Source: Mixta sp. Marseille-Q2659 (lineage in GTDB: Bacteria > Pseudomonadota > Gammaproteobacteria > Enterobacterales > Enterobacteriaceae). From it: 64,000 bases of DNA. The stretch covers positions 62,001-126,000 of the forward strand of contig NZ_CALNWY010000008.1 in NCBI RefSeq assembly GCF_940807255.1, in the 5' to 3' direction. A program made the position numbers and the translations under genes. Positions 7,910 to 17,536 of this stretch are shown here, piece by piece. How positions within the stretch are numbered: the first letter of the stretch is position 1; the number at the start of each line of letters is the position of its first letter. Below the pieces are notes generated by a model. It saw nothing but the letters and a program-made list of their open reading frames with translations. It ran no database searches and had not been told where the DNA came from.

Positions 7910-9194
7910 TGGCGTCCAGAATTTTAACGTAGGCAGCGGCACGCTGTTCCTGCATCCAGGTTTGCGCTTCTTCGGCGAACTTACGGTTAAACAGCAGACG
8001 GTAAGCGCGCTCTTTCTGCGCCGCATCGGTTTTATCAACCTGACGCGTGTCGAGTAGCTGAATCAGATGCCAGCCAAAAGAGGAGTGAACCGGCTGACTG
8101 GTTTCGCCTTTATGCAGACGCAGCAACGCATCGCGGAAGGCCGGATCGAAGATCTCCGGTGAACTCCAGCCAAGATCGCCGCCCTGGTTGGCGGAACCCG
8201 GATCGTCAGAGAACTGTTTCGCTGCTGCGGCAAAGCTGGTTTTTCCGCTCTTAATATCATCAGCGATCTGCAACAATTTCTGGCGCGCCTGCGCGTCGGT
8301 CAGAATCGGCGATGGCTTGAGCAGAATATGACGAGCATGCACTTCGGTCACCGAGATGTTTTTGCTCTCGCCGCGCAGGTCGTTCACTTTCAAAATATGG
8401 AAGCCGACGCCAGAGCGAATCGGGCCAACGATATCGCCTTTTTTCGCCGTACTCAGCGCCTGAGCAAACAGCGTTGGCAACTCTTCAATTTTGCCCCAGC
8501 CCATATTGCCACCCTGCAAAGCCTGAGAGTCGGCAGAGTAGGTCACCGCCAGCTTGCCGAAGTCGGCGCCGCTGTTCAGTTCGCCCATCAGCTGCTTCGC
8601 CAGCGCTTCCTGCTCGTCAACCTGCTGCTGCGTCGGGTTTTCCGGCAGCGGCAGCAGAATATGACTGATATTCAGTTCAGTGCCCTGGGTATTTTGCGCC
8701 GCGACCTGTTTGGCCAGCGTATCGACTTCCTGCGGCAGAATAGTTACGCGACGGCGAACTTCGTTATTGCGTACTTCAGCAATCTGCATCTCTTTGCGGA
8801 TCTGCTCGCGATAGGCGCTGTAGTTGACGCCGTCATAGGCCAGGCGGCTGCGCATCTGATCCATCGACATGCGGTTTTGCGCGGCGATATTGGCAATCGC
8901 CTGATCCAGCTGCTGATCGCTGATCTGCACGCCCATCTGCTTGCCCATTTGCAAGATAATGTTATCCATAACCAGACGCTCAACGATCTGATGACGCAGC
9001 GTGCGGTCATCAGGCAGCTGCTGTCCAGCCTGTTGCGCCTGCGCTTTCACTGAACGCATCATGCCATCAACATCACTTTCCAGAACGACGCCGTTGTTGA
9101 CCACGGCGGCGACTTTATCAACTACCTGCGGGGCTGCGATCGCGGTGTTAGCGGCCAGCGCCACACCCAGTATCAGCATTCTCCAGTTCTTCAT
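7899..9194 (-). CDS. surA: Periplasmic chaperone and peptidyl-prolyl isomerase SurA
   Basis: SurA escorts outer-membrane proteins, including LptD encoded just upstream, through the periplasm to the BAM complex. The 431-residue protein (E. coli 428) has a Sec signal peptide cut after about residue 20 (NTAIA then APQVV), an N-terminal chaperone domain, and two parvulin domains at about 175-275 and 285-385 (each with HILL and a GGxxGW segment such as GGNMGWG and GGDLGWS). It follows lptD after 54 bases. Confidence 0.97.
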   Translation of the reverse strand: MKNWRMLILGVALAANTAIAAPQVVDKVAAVVNNGVVLESDVDGMMRSVKAQAQQAGQQLPDDRTLRHQIVERLVMDNIILQMGKQMGVQISDQQLDQAIANIAAQNRMSMDQMRSRLAYDGVNYSAYREQIRKEMQIAEVRNNEVRRRVTILPQEVDTLAKQVAAQNTQGTELNISHILLPLPENPTQQQVDEQEALAKQLMGELNSGADFGKLAVTYSADSQALQGGNMGWGKIEELPTLFAQALSTAKKGDIVGPIRSGVGFHILKVNDLRGESKNISVTEVHARHILLKPSPILTDAQARQKLLQIADDIKSGKTSFAAAAKQFSDDPGSANQGGDLGWSSPEIFDPAFRDALLRLHKGETSQPVHSSFGWHLIQLLDTRQVDKTDAAQKERAYRLLFNRKFAEEAQTWMQEQRAAAYVKILDANAQ

Positions 9195-9248
9195 ACATTT
9201 TCCATTTTTCTTTCCGCACTGCGGGTTTGCCTGTCAAACATTACAACA

Positions 9249-11603
9249 TCAGAAAGCGCGCTGGTAAGGCAGAATGCCCTCACGTAGCATTTGGTTGGAG
9301 CCCAGGCCGTAGTTCGAACTCAGGCCACGCAACTCAATGTTGAATGAGATTTGGTTTTCATACTTACTGTCGTTGTTTTCCCAGCCGTTAATCTTACGCT
9401 GGTAACCCACGCGGATGGCGTAGCAGCACGAACTATACTGTACGCCTACCAGTTGCTCAGCCGGCTTCTTCTCTTTGGTATCGTAGTAGTACGCGCCTAC
9501 TACGGCCCAGGAATCAGCCAGCGGCCAGCTGGCCGTCATCCCAACCTGCGAGATACCGTTCTCGTAAATCGGGTTGTTCGTAATATTGCGGTTTAGCGCG
9601 GTAGCCACATATTCCGGGCTGCTGTAACGATAGTTCAGCTGCACCATGCGATCGGCATCGCGACGATATTCCAGCACCGCGTTACCCTGCGCAATATTAT
9701 CCAGCCGTGTATCGTACTGAACGCCGCCGCGAACGCCCCAGCGATCGCTGACACGCCAGTAAGTGTCACCGGCCCAAATCAGGCTGCCGGTGTCATCTTC
9801 GTCGCTGGTCTCGTTCAGGCCGGTGCGCGATGGGGTAAACGAGTAGATTTGACCTACGGATACGTTAAAACGTTCAACCATATCGGTATCATAAATACGT
9901 GAAGTCAGGCCGCTGGCAACCTGATTGGCTGACGCAATACGATCGAGGCCGCTGTAAGTACGGTCGCGGAACAAACCGGTATAGTCAGTTTGCAGCAGCG
10001 TGGAGTCATACGCCTGAATATGGCTCTGGTCGCGGTACGGGACATAAAGATACTGCACGCGCGGCTCAAGCGTCTGGGTGTAGCCTTCCGCCCAGTTCAT
10101 ATTGCGATCGAACACCATGCGCCCGTCTACTTTGAACTGCGGCATTACGCGATTGACGTCTTCTTTTAACGGGCTATTTGGATTACGGGAGTTGTAATAA
10201 TCGATATTGCTCTGCTGGTAATGCGTCGCCAGCAGTTTCGCCTCGGTATTCAGGCTGCCCCAGTCGTTAGCCAGCGGCAGGTTGATGGTCGGCTCCAGGT
10301 GCAGACGCACCGCATCCGGTAGATCATCATTAACGTTAGTAAACTGCACCGCCTGCGCATACAGATGCGTATCGAACGGGCCGATATCATTTTTGTAATA
10401 GTTGAAATCGAACTGCGGCTGCGCACGATAAACGTTTTTTGAACGATTGGTATCAAAAATCTGGAAATCTTTCGTAGAAAGCGTGGCGTCCCAGTTGGTA
10501 TCCGCATAGCCGACGCTGAATTTCTGCGTGGCGTAGCCGTCGGTGGTGGAGTAGTACTCCGAGTCGAGATCGTTAAAGTAATAAGGATCGCTGACTTTGG
10601 TGTAGTTAGCGTTAAAGCGCCAGTGCTGCTCATAAACGCCGGAGTGGCGCCAGAAGAACAACCAGCGGTTGGAGTCACCATCGTCGGTGCCGCGCGCCGC
10701 TTCGTCACGCTTGTACTCATCGTCGCTCGGCAGGTAATCGAACTCAATCAGGCCCGATCCTGCTTTTGACAGATAGCGGAACTCATTCTGCCACTGCAAG
10801 CCGCGTTTGCTTTGATAGTTCGGCGTAATTGTGGCGTCCATCTGCGGCGCGATGTTCCAGTAGTAGGGCAGCGCAAACTGAAAGCCATCATTATTACTGT
10901 ATTTAGCGTTCGGGATCAGGAAGCCGGAGCGGCGACGATCGCCAATCGGCAGCTGGAGATAGGGACTATAAAACACCGGAACCGCACCGATTTTAAAACG
11001 GGCATTCCAGATTTCGGCCACCTGCTCTTCACGATCCTGAATCACCTGCGAGCCAACAACGCTCCAGCTGTTGCTGCCAGGCAGACAAGAGGTAAAGGTG
11101 CCGTTTTCCAGGATAGTGTAGCGGCTGTCACCGCGCAACTTCATCTGGTCGGCGGTGCCGCGTCCCTGACGGCCCACCATCTGATAGCTACCGTTCCAGA
11201 CGTTGGTATCTTTCGTATTCAGATTGGACCAGGCTTTTGGACCTTTCAGGATCACCTGGTTGTCATCATAATGGACGTTGCCGAGCGCATCGACGGTACG
11301 CAGCGGCGTGGTCTGGCCTGGCTGCTCGCGCTGATGCAACTGCACTTCGTCAGATTGCAGGCGGCTATTGCCCTGCTGAATATCAACTTTGCCGGTAAAT
11401 ACCGCGTCGTCAGGATAATTTCCCTTCGCATTATCAGAATGTATCGTTACCGGTAGCTGATTGGCATCTCCCTGAACCAGAGGACGGTTATAGCTTGGTA
11501 CGCCCAGCATACACTGCGACATCAAATCGTCGGCGAGAGAGTGCTGACTATAAAGCGCTGCGCCAATCATTGTGGCCAGCAGTGTGGGTATACGTTTTTT
11601 CAT
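9249..11603 (-). CDS. lptD: LPS-assembly outer membrane protein LptD
   Basis: LptD with LptE inserts lipopolysaccharide into the outer leaflet of the outer membrane. The 784 residues equal the E. coli length. A signal peptide ends at about residue 24 (HSLA then DD); Cys31 (SQCML), a second Cys in SCLPG and the CC pair in YSSCCYAIR are the four cysteines that form its essential disulfides. The N-terminal OstA-like domain is followed by a long beta barrel. I chose the ATG at 11603 (MKKRIPTLL) over one 36 bases upstream. It heads the operon and is divergent from djlA. Confidence 0.97.
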   Translation of the reverse strand: MKKRIPTLLATMIGAALYSQHSLADDLMSQCMLGVPSYNRPLVQGDANQLPVTIHSDNAKGNYPDDAVFTGKVDIQQGNSRLQSDEVQLHQREQPGQTTPLRTVDALGNVHYDDNQVILKGPKAWSNLNTKDTNVWNGSYQMVGRQGRGTADQMKLRGDSRYTILENGTFTSCLPGSNSWSVVGSQVIQDREEQVAEIWNARFKIGAVPVFYSPYLQLPIGDRRRSGFLIPNAKYSNNDGFQFALPYYWNIAPQMDATITPNYQSKRGLQWQNEFRYLSKAGSGLIEFDYLPSDDEYKRDEAARGTDDGDSNRWLFFWRHSGVYEQHWRFNANYTKVSDPYYFNDLDSEYYSTTDGYATQKFSVGYADTNWDATLSTKDFQIFDTNRSKNVYRAQPQFDFNYYKNDIGPFDTHLYAQAVQFTNVNDDLPDAVRLHLEPTINLPLANDWGSLNTEAKLLATHYQQSNIDYYNSRNPNSPLKEDVNRVMPQFKVDGRMVFDRNMNWAEGYTQTLEPRVQYLYVPYRDQSHIQAYDSTLLQTDYTGLFRDRTYSGLDRIASANQVASGLTSRIYDTDMVERFNVSVGQIYSFTPSRTGLNETSDEDDTGSLIWAGDTYWRVSDRWGVRGGVQYDTRLDNIAQGNAVLEYRRDADRMVQLNYRYSSPEYVATALNRNITNNPIYENGISQVGMTASWPLADSWAVVGAYYYDTKEKKPAEQLVGVQYSSCCYAIRVGYQRKINGWENNDSKYENQISFNIELRGLSSNYGLGSNQMLREGILPYQRAF

Positions 11604-11785
11604 ACGCGGTATCGATAATTCCGTAATAACTGGCATCATGCCGACAAAACGGTCAGAGACTAACGTACTGAACTGCGTTGCGCCAGTGTTAATCCTTTCC
11701 TGTCCGCGTTGCCGTTAGGCAGTGGGATAAATGACAGGTATGATAATGCAATTTTTAGCCTTCGGCATGGCGAATTGAGGAGTAT

Positions 11786-12613
11786 ATGCGCTATTGGGGA
11801 AAAGTAATTGGCCTGTTGCTGGGATTGTTATCTGGCGCGGGCTTTTGGGGGTTGCTGTTAGGGCTGTTGCTCGGCCATATGGTAGACAAAATCCGCGCGA
11901 CGCAGGGAAGGGCTTATTTTTCTAACAACCAGACCCGGCAAACGATTTTTTTCCGTACCACGTTTCAGGTAATGGGACATCTGACCAAGTCAAAAGGGCG
12001 CGTTACCGAGGCGGATATTCAGACCGCGTCGTTACAGATGGATCGTATGCAGCTGCACGGCGAAGCGCGCGCTCAGGCGCAGCAGGCGTTTCGTGAAGGC
12101 AAGCAGAGCGATTATCCGTTACGTAATAAATTGCGCGAACTGCGCAGCGCCTGTTTTGGGCGTTTTGATCTGATCCGTATGTTTCTGGAGATTCAGATTC
12201 AGGCCGCCTTTGCCGACGGTTCGCTGCATCCTAACGAGCGACAGGTGCTGTATGTGATTGCCGAAGAGTTAGGTATTTCACGTACGCAGTTCGATCAGTT
12301 TTTACATATGATGGAAGGCGGTCAGCAGTTTGGCGGCGGCTATCACTCATGGGGCGGAGCCGGACAGGGCGGGGCACGTTATGGCGCGCCGCAGGGACCG
12401 ACGCTGGCAGACGCCTGTAAAGTATTGGGCGTGAAGCCTGACGATGATTATATGACCATTAAACGCGCCTGGCGTAAGCAGATGGCGGAGCATCATCCCG
12501 ATAAGCTGGTGGCGAAAGGGTTACCGCCGGAGATGATGGAGATGGCGAAGCAGAAGGCGCAGGAGATCCAGGCTGCCTGGGATCTGATTCGCAAAGAACG
12601 GAATTTTAAATAG
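11786..12613 (+). CDS. djlA: Membrane-anchored DnaJ-like co-chaperone DjlA
   Basis: DjlA is a type III J-protein of the inner membrane that stimulates DnaK and influences the Rcs envelope stress pathway. The 275-residue protein (E. coli 271) has one N-terminal membrane segment rich in Gly and Leu (about 7-30), a TerB-like central domain with [17 protein letters not shown], a Gly-rich linker, and a C-terminal J domain with HPD at 237-239. A GAGGAG ribosome site precedes the ATG. The pocket of repeats and hcp relic follows it. Confidence 0.97.
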   Translation: MRYWGKVIGLLLGLLSGAGFWGLLLGLLLGHMVDKIRATQGRAYFSNNQTRQTIFFRTTFQVMGHLTKSKGRVTEADIQTASLQMDRMQLHGEARAQAQQAFREGKQSDYPLRNKLRELRSACFGRFDLIRMFLEIQIQAAFADGSLHPNERQVLYVIAEELGISRTQFDQFLHMMEGGQQFGGGYHSWGGAGQGGARYGAPQGPTLADACKVLGVKPDDDYMTIKRAWRKQMAEHHPDKLVAKGLPPEMMEMAKQKAQEIQAAWDLIRKERNFK

Positions 12614-12630
12614 CGCAGAAGTTAGCCAGA

Positions 12631-12820
12631 GCCGGTTGTAAGTAAGCCGGTGCTGGTTATGCCGGGTACAGGTTTGCTGAGATTGATTGGTGCAGACCGC
12701 CAGAGAACTGGAGTTATGTGTGCTGGGCCGGTACTGATTTGCCGGTTACAAGAAGGCTGAGCCTGGGACAGGCGCAAGAAAACTTAATTGCCTGTGCTGG
12801 TTGCGGGAAGGCTGAGTCTG
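12631..12820. repeat. Four degenerate 25-base direct repeats
   Basis: Units start at 12631, 12661, 12741 and 12796. Each begins like GCCGGTTAC and most continue through GGCTGAG to CTG. The third and fourth units agree at about 20 of 25 positions; the first two are more diverged (about 16 and 18 of 25 against the third). Spacing is irregular (30, 80, 55 bases). I recognise no protein or named repeat family in them. Confidence 0.6.
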
Positions 12821-12829
12821 AGCCGATCG

Positions 12830-12949
12830 CGAGAAAGCCGGAGCGACTCGAGCTGGTCACCAGCAGGCCATCGGCGGAACGGCCCCCGGCACCTCCGCCC
12901 GCGGCTTCCCAGGCCGCAGGAGATCCGCTTCCATGCTCCGGCTTTCTCG
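12830..12949. repeat. 15-base perfect inverted repeat enclosing smaller hairpins
   Basis: CGAGAAAGCCGGAGC at 12830-12844 is exactly complementary to 12935-12949. The 90-base interior contains two more hairpins, GCTGG-TCA-CCAGC and GCGGC-TTCCCAG-GCCGC. The whole could fold as a branched structure in DNA or RNA. Confidence 0.75.
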
Positions 12950-12993
12950 TTTCCCATGCATGGCGCTGTTAGTTCTTACCTATATTAAAAGCA

Positions 12994-13397
12994 CTTGAAG
13001 GACCCATTGAGCTGAAATCGTATACGCACAATGTAAATATCCCGGTTGATGGCAATACGGGAAAACTTACTGGTACGCGCATCCATATGCCGATTATGTT
13101 CCGAAGGAGTTTGATCGTGTTACGCCCATGCTTTATCGCGCCCTAAGCACCGGAAAGACTCTGCGGTCAGCGACAATTAAAATGTATCAGATTAACGAAG
13201 CGGGTTTAGAACAAGAGTATTTCAACATCATCCTTGAAGGTGTAAAACTGACTTCTATCACACCAGATTTGTACCCCGGATCCAATACGGGAACGCATCT
13301 TGAAACCATTCTCCTGCGCTATGCACAGATCACATGGAAACACTGTGATGGTAACATTCTCTATACCGATTCATGGAATGAACGGGCAACATATTAG
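12994..13397 (+). pseudogene. Decayed hcp gene (type VI secretion tube protein, Hcp1 family)
   Basis: Two frames together read as an Hcp-family protein. The first, from about 12994 to 13103, gives ELKSYTHNVNIPVDGNTGKL and TGTRIHMPIM; the second, up to the TAG at 13395-13397, gives KEFDRVTPMLYRALSTGKTL, ATIKMYQINEAGLEQEYFNI and DGNILYTDSWNERATY. The frame changes near 13103, where one base seems to be missing between TTCCG and AAGGAG. The N-terminal 25 or so residues before the usual GREG-like segment are missing, and an in-frame stop lies at 12970. No other type VI genes are nearby. Hcp forms the inner tube of the type VI system; this copy cannot make it. Family assignment is from recalled sequence motifs. 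Confidence 0.8.
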
Positions 13398-13467
13398 AAG
13401 TAAGTTAATCTGGTCGTCAGGTTTCCATCTATCCAGTTTCGGTCGCCAGATAAATAACGAGGCCCGA

Positions 13468-13506
13468 ACTTACTGGTATCAGAATTAAGTTTTGATACCG
13501 GTAAGT
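13468..13506. repeat. 14-base inverted repeat (hairpin) after the hcp relic
   Basis: ACTTACTGGTATCA at 13468-13481 pairs with TGATACCGGTAAGT at 13493-13506, with one G-U pair and an 11-base loop. No T-run follows, so it is more like a mobile-element end or structural palindrome than a terminator. Confidence 0.7.
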
Positions 13507-13517
13507 ATTAAACAGAA

Positions 13518-13573
13518 GATTCAGAAGCCAGCGGAAGCGGCAAACAGACGACTCAGAAGCCAAAGGAAGCAGC
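13518..13573. repeat. Two-copy 24-base direct repeat
   Basis: Units at 13518-13541 and 13550-13573 share TCAGAAGCCA and GGAAGC and differ at four positions; the period is 32 bases. The second unit runs into the large palindrome. Confidence 0.7.
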
Positions 13574-13666
13574 GGATGGGCCGTGTAGTAAAGCCTCCGC
13601 GTCAGGGATGACGCGACGGAGGCTCAGGGATGGATTAACGACGTCTTTACGAAACGGCCCATCCGC
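13572..13666. repeat. Large nested palindrome (about 95 bases)
   Basis: The outer arms GCGGATGGGCCGT (13572-13584) and ACGGCCCATCCGC (13654-13666) pair perfectly over 13 bases. Inside, GTAAAG (13588-13593) can pair with CTTTAC (13645-13650), and GCCTCCG-CGTC (13593-13603) with GACG and CGGAGGC (13610-13623). The elements together make a long nested or branched fold. No coding function is seen. Confidence 0.75.
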
Positions 13667-13778
13667 CGCTGGCCGACCACCAAACCACCAGGCAATGTCC
13701 ATCCGCTGCTGGACCGTCTACCAAACCGTCAGGCAATGCCTACCTGTTGTTGAGTGCCCAGCCAAACTCACCCGCCAT
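13659..13778. repeat. Three tandem 40-base repeats
   Basis: Units 13659-13698 and 13699-13738 share CCATCCGC, GCTGG, ACCAAACC and CAGGCAATG at matching positions. A third, more diverged unit (13739-13778) keeps the spacing and the GCCAAAC part. The first unit overlaps the right arm of the palindrome, and the arm sequence GCGGATGG recurs in inverted orientation in the units. Confidence 0.65.
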
Positions 13779-13781
13779 AAT

Positions 13782-13804
13782 CAACCCGTCAACCCGTCAA
13801 CCCG
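13782..13804. repeat. Three-copy 8-base tandem repeat
   Basis: CAACCCGT is repeated at 13782 and 13790, followed by CAACCCG at 13798, directly before the rluA stop codon. Confidence 0.8.
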
Positions 13805-13806
13805 CA

Positions 13807-14460
13807 TCAGAAATCCGCTGGCTGACGAAACGTCATCTTATTACCGAACGTGGGATGGGTAATCGTCAGCCATTCGGCATGCAGCTGCAGCCGTGCAGCC
13901 AGCGCCAAAGCCGCTTCATGCGCATAAAAACGATCGCCCAAAATAGGATGCCCTAACGCCTGCATATGCACGCGCAACTGATGCGAACGGCCGGTAATCG
14001 GCTTCAACTGAACGCGCGCGGTATTATCCGCCGCACGCTCCAGCACCTGATACTCCGTCTGCGCTGACTTGCCGGTCTCAAAACAGACCTTCTGCATCGG
14101 GCGATTCGGCCAGTCGCAAATCAGTGGCAGATCCACCAACCCGTCATCCTTTTCTGGATGTCCCCAGATACGCGCAACATAGCTTTTTTCCGGCTCGCGT
14201 TCACGAAACTGACGCTTCAGCTCCCGCTCGGCGGCTTTGGTCAGCGCGACAACCAGCACGCCGCTGGTCGCCATATCCAGCCGATGCACCGATTCAGCTT
14301 GCGGAAAATCACGCTGAATGCGGGTCATCACGCTATCTTTATGCTCTTCCAGCCGTCCCGGCACGGACAATAACCCGCTCGGCTTATTGACCACCATAAT
14401 GTGATCGTCCTGATACAGAATATGCAGCCAGGGCTCCAGCGGCGGGTTATAAGGTTCCAT
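13807..14460 (-). CDS. rluA: Dual-specificity rRNA/tRNA pseudouridine synthase RluA
   Basis: RluA makes pseudouridine 746 in 23S rRNA and pseudouridine 32 in several tRNAs. The 217-residue protein (E. coli 219) carries the catalytic HRLD motif at 59-62 (Asp62) and GRSHQLRVHM further on. It lies 20 bases downstream of rapA on the same strand, so the two are probably cotranscribed. Its 3' end abuts the repeat pocket. Confidence 0.97.
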   Translation of the reverse strand: MEPYNPPLEPWLHILYQDDHIMVVNKPSGLLSVPGRLEEHKDSVMTRIQRDFPQAESVHRLDMATSGVLVVALTKAAERELKRQFREREPEKSYVARIWGHPEKDDGLVDLPLICDWPNRPMQKVCFETGKSAQTEYQVLERAADNTARVQLKPITGRSHQLRVHMQALGHPILGDRFYAHEAALALAARLQLHAEWLTITHPTFGNKMTFRQPADF

Positions 14461-14480
14461 AGCACGCGTCTCCGGTTAGC

Positions 14481-17384
14481 TTACTGATGAGAAACCACAA
14501 TCAGACGCAGCGCATCCAGACGCCAGCCGGCATCGTTCAGGCTGGCCAGTACCTCTTTGCGATTGCTTTCCAGCGCGGCGATCTCATCTTCACGGATATT
14601 CGGGTTCACTGCCTTCAGCGCATTCAGACGCTCCAGCTCGGCGCTCAGCTTCTCGTCCGCCTCGGCGCGCGCGGCGTCGATCAGTTTACGCGCCGCCTCC
14701 GCCGCCTGCGGCTCCGCCAGCTGCAAAATCGCATGCACATCTTGCTGCACCGCGTTCACCAGCTTGCTGCCGTTATGGCGATTTACCGCGTTCAACTGAC
14801 GGTTAAAGCTCTCGAACTCTACCTTATCCGCCAGGTTGGTGCCTTTACGATCCACCAGCAAACGCATCGGCGTCGGCGGCAGGAAGCGCGTTAATTGCAG
14901 ATGCTTCGGTGCCTGCGCTTCGACCACGTAAATCAGCTCCATCAGCAGCGTGCCAACCGGCAGCGCTTTATTCTTCAGCAGCGACAGGGCGCAGCTGCCG
15001 GTATCGCCCGACAGAATCAGATCGAGCCCGTTACGAATAATCGGATGCTCCCAGGTCACATACTGTGCATCTTCACGCGACAGCGCCTGGGTGCGATCGA
15101 AGGTAATGGTGCATCCTTCTTCCGGCAGGCCAGGGAAATCAGGTACCAGCATATGATCGGACGGGGTCAGCACGATCAGGTTATCGCTGCGATCCTCCTG
15201 ATTAATGCCGACAATATCGAACAGGTTCAGCGCAAAATTCACCAGCTCAATATGATTATCCTGCTCACTAATTTCGTCAGCCAGCGCCTGCGCTTTCTCG
15301 CCGCCGTTGGAGTTTAGCTCCAGCAGACGGTCGCGGCCCTGTTCCAGCTGAGCGCGCAGCGCATCGTGCTGCTTGCGGCACTCAACGATAAATTCATCCA
15401 GTCCTTCGTTGTTCTCCGGCGAAGCCAGATAGCCAATCAGCCGATCGTGAACCCGATCGTATACGGTGCGGCCGGTTGGGCAGGTATGCTCAAAGGCGTC
15501 CAGCCCTTCGTGATACCAGCGCACCAGCACCGACTGCGCGGTTTTCTCCAGATAAGGCACCATGATTTCAATATCGCGCGCCTGACCAATACGATCGAGA
15601 CGGCCAATACGCTGTTCCAGCAGATCCGGGTTAAACGGCAGATCGAACATCACCAGACGGTTGGCGAACTGGAAGTTGCGGCCTTCGGAGCCGATTTCAG
15701 AACAGAGCAGCACCTGCGCGCCGTCTTCTTCTGAAGCAAACCAGGCGGCGGCACGATCGCGATCGATCAGCGATAAACCTTCATGGAACACCGCTGCACG
15801 AATGCCTTCACGCTCGCGCAGTACCTGCTCCAGCTGCAGCGCGGTGGCAGCCTTGGCGCAGATCACCAGCACCTTCTCATTGCGGTTGCTGGTCAGATAG
15901 CCCATCAGCCACTCGACGCGCGGATCGAAATTCCACCAGGTACCGCTGTCGCCTTCAAACTCCTGGTAAATCTGCTCCGGATAGAGCATGTCGTGCGCGC
16001 GCTCTTCTGGCGATTTACGCGCGGCCATAATGCCGGAAACTTTAATCGCGGTCTGATACTGCGTCGGCAGCGGCAGACGGATTTGATGCAGTACGCGCTG
16101 TGGGAAACCTTTAACACCGTTACGGGTGTTACGGAACAGCACGCGGCTGGTGCCGTGGCGATCCATCAGCATACGAATCAGCTCTTCGCGCGCCGCCAGC
16201 TTGTTGTCGCCCTGGCCGTTAGCGGTTTGCAGCAGCGGCTCAATATCCTGCTCACCGATGAGATCGCTCAGCGCGTTCATCTGCTCGTTATTGATCGCCT
16301 TATCTTCCAGTAGCATGGCGACCGCGTCGGCCACCGGACGATAGTTCTGCTGCTCGGCGACGAACTGCTCGAAATCGTGGAAACGATTAGGATCCAGCAG
16401 GCGCAGACGTGCGAAATGGCTCTCCATGCCGAGCTGCTCCGGCGTCGCCGTCAGCAGCAGCACGCCAGGGATCTGTTCTGCCAGCTGCTCAATTACCTGA
16501 TATTCACGGCTCGGTTCGCCTTCGCTCCACGCCAGGTGATGCGCTTCATCCACCACCAACAGATCCCATTCGGCTTCTGCCAGCAGCTCCAGGCGCTGCT
16601 TATTACGGCGTACAAAATCGAGCGAGCAGATCACCAGCTGTTCGGTATCAAACGGGTTATCGCTGTCGTGCTGCGCTTCGGCGTAACGCGCATCGTCAAA
16701 CAGTGAAAAACGCAGGTTGAAGCGGCGCAGCATCTCAACCAGCCACTGATGCTGCAGCGTTTCAGGTACTACGATCAGTACGCGATCGGCACGGCCAGCC
16801 AGAAGTTGCTGATGAATAATCATCCCGGCTTCAATGGTCTTGCCCAGGCCGACTTCGTCCGCCAGCAGCACACGCGGCGCATGGCGACGGCCTACATCGT
16901 GAGCGATATGCAGCTGATGCGGGATCAGGTTAGTACGCATACCGCGCAGGCCGCTGATCGGCAGACGATACTGTTCGCTCTGATAGCGGCGCGCGCGAAA
17001 ACGCAGCGCAAAGCGATCCATTCGGTCAAGCTGACCGGCGAACAGACGATCCTGCGGCTTGCTGAAAACCAGCTTACTGTCGAGTAAAACTTCACGCAGC
17101 TCTACCGGTTCCTGCGTATCCAGACGGGTACCGATATAGGTTACCAGGCCATTATCATTGCGTACTTCAGCGACCTCCAGCTGCCAGCCTTCATGGCTGG
17201 TAACGGTATCGCCGGGATTGAAGATCACACGGGTAATGGGAGAATCATTTCGGGCATAGAGACGGTTTTCACCGGTAGCAGAGAAAAGCAGGGTAACCAT
17301 ACGGGCATCCAGTGCAACCACAGTTCCCAGTCCCAGTTCGCTTTCCGTGTCGCTGATCCAGCGTTGACCAAGTGTAAAAGGCAT
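14481..17384 (-). CDS. rapA: RNA polymerase-associated ATPase RapA
   Basis: RapA (HepA) is a Swi2/Snf2 ATPase that binds RNA polymerase and helps recycle it after termination. The 967-residue protein (E. coli 968) begins with the N-terminal Tudor-like region ([18 protein letters not shown]), has Walker A GLGKT at 179-183, DEAH at 279-282, and the helicase C-terminal part with [13 protein letters not shown] and [11 protein letters not shown]. The ATG at 17384 gives the family's MPFTLGQRW start. polB lies 152 bases upstream. Confidence 0.97.
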   Translation of the reverse strand: MPFTLGQRWISDTESELGLGTVVALDARMVTLLFSATGENRLYARNDSPITRVIFNPGDTVTSHEGWQLEVAEVRNDNGLVTYIGTRLDTQEPVELREVLLDSKLVFSKPQDRLFAGQLDRMDRFALRFRARRYQSEQYRLPISGLRGMRTNLIPHQLHIAHDVGRRHAPRVLLADEVGLGKTIEAGMIIHQQLLAGRADRVLIVVPETLQHQWLVEMLRRFNLRFSLFDDARYAEAQHDSDNPFDTEQLVICSLDFVRRNKQRLELLAEAEWDLLVVDEAHHLAWSEGEPSREYQVIEQLAEQIPGVLLLTATPEQLGMESHFARLRLLDPNRFHDFEQFVAEQQNYRPVADAVAMLLEDKAINNEQMNALSDLIGEQDIEPLLQTANGQGDNKLAAREELIRMLMDRHGTSRVLFRNTRNGVKGFPQRVLHQIRLPLPTQYQTAIKVSGIMAARKSPEERAHDMLYPEQIYQEFEGDSGTWWNFDPRVEWLMGYLTSNRNEKVLVICAKAATALQLEQVLREREGIRAAVFHEGLSLIDRDRAAAWFASEEDGAQVLLCSEIGSEGRNFQFANRLVMFDLPFNPDLLEQRIGRLDRIGQARDIEIMVPYLEKTAQSVLVRWYHEGLDAFEHTCPTGRTVYDRVHDRLIGYLASPENNEGLDEFIVECRKQHDALRAQLEQGRDRLLELNSNGGEKAQALADEISEQDNHIELVNFALNLFDIVGINQEDRSDNLIVLTPSDHMLVPDFPGLPEEGCTITFDRTQALSREDAQYVTWEHPIIRNGLDLILSGDTGSCALSLLKNKALPVGTLLMELIYVVEAQAPKHLQLTRFLPPTPMRLLVDRKGTNLADKVEFESFNRQLNAVNRHNGSKLVNAVQQDVHAILQLAEPQAAEAARKLIDAARAEADEKLSAELERLNALKAVNPNIREDEIAALESNRKEVLASLNDAGWRLDALRLIVVSHQ

Positions 17385-17536
17385 AGATGTTTAGCTCGAT
17401 TCTCGTAATAACAGATGTCATGCTCCCGCTCGGACAATAGCGTTGCGGCCAGGCAAAGTCTGTCTGGCTGAGGCTCAGGAGCGGTGAAGTTCAGGAAGGG
17501 CGCTATGGTACTGGAAGGTAACGCGTTCGTCACCTG

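Larger units (their letters stand above)
12614..13806. other. Accessory pocket between djlA and rluA
   Basis: About 1.2 kb without an intact gene. From left to right it holds four degenerate 25-base repeats, a 15-base inverted repeat enclosing smaller hairpins, a decayed hcp gene, a 14-base hairpin, a two-copy direct repeat, a large palindrome, three 40-base tandem repeats and a three-copy 8-base repeat. The hcp section is visibly richer in A and T than the repeat sections. E. coli K-12 also carries poorly understood genes (yabP, yabQ) in this slot, so the site appears to be a tolerated insertion point. Confidence 0.75.

Noticed and set aside
11653..11681. Possible sigma-E promoter upstream of lptD (GCAACGC, 16 bases, TCTGA on the minus strand)
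   Set aside because: lptD is a known sigma-E target in E. coli and TCTGA is well placed, but the -35 part matches GGAACTT poorly, so I did not list it as a feature.
12718..12988. Small frames of 66-84 codons in the repeat section after djlA
   Set aside because: They translate repeats and hairpins into Arg/Ala/Pro-rich peptides without ribosome sites or recognisable features.
13608..13956. Frames of 69-84 codons across the tandem repeats and the end of rluA
   Set aside because: They consist of repeat translation and run antisense into rluA; no support as genes.
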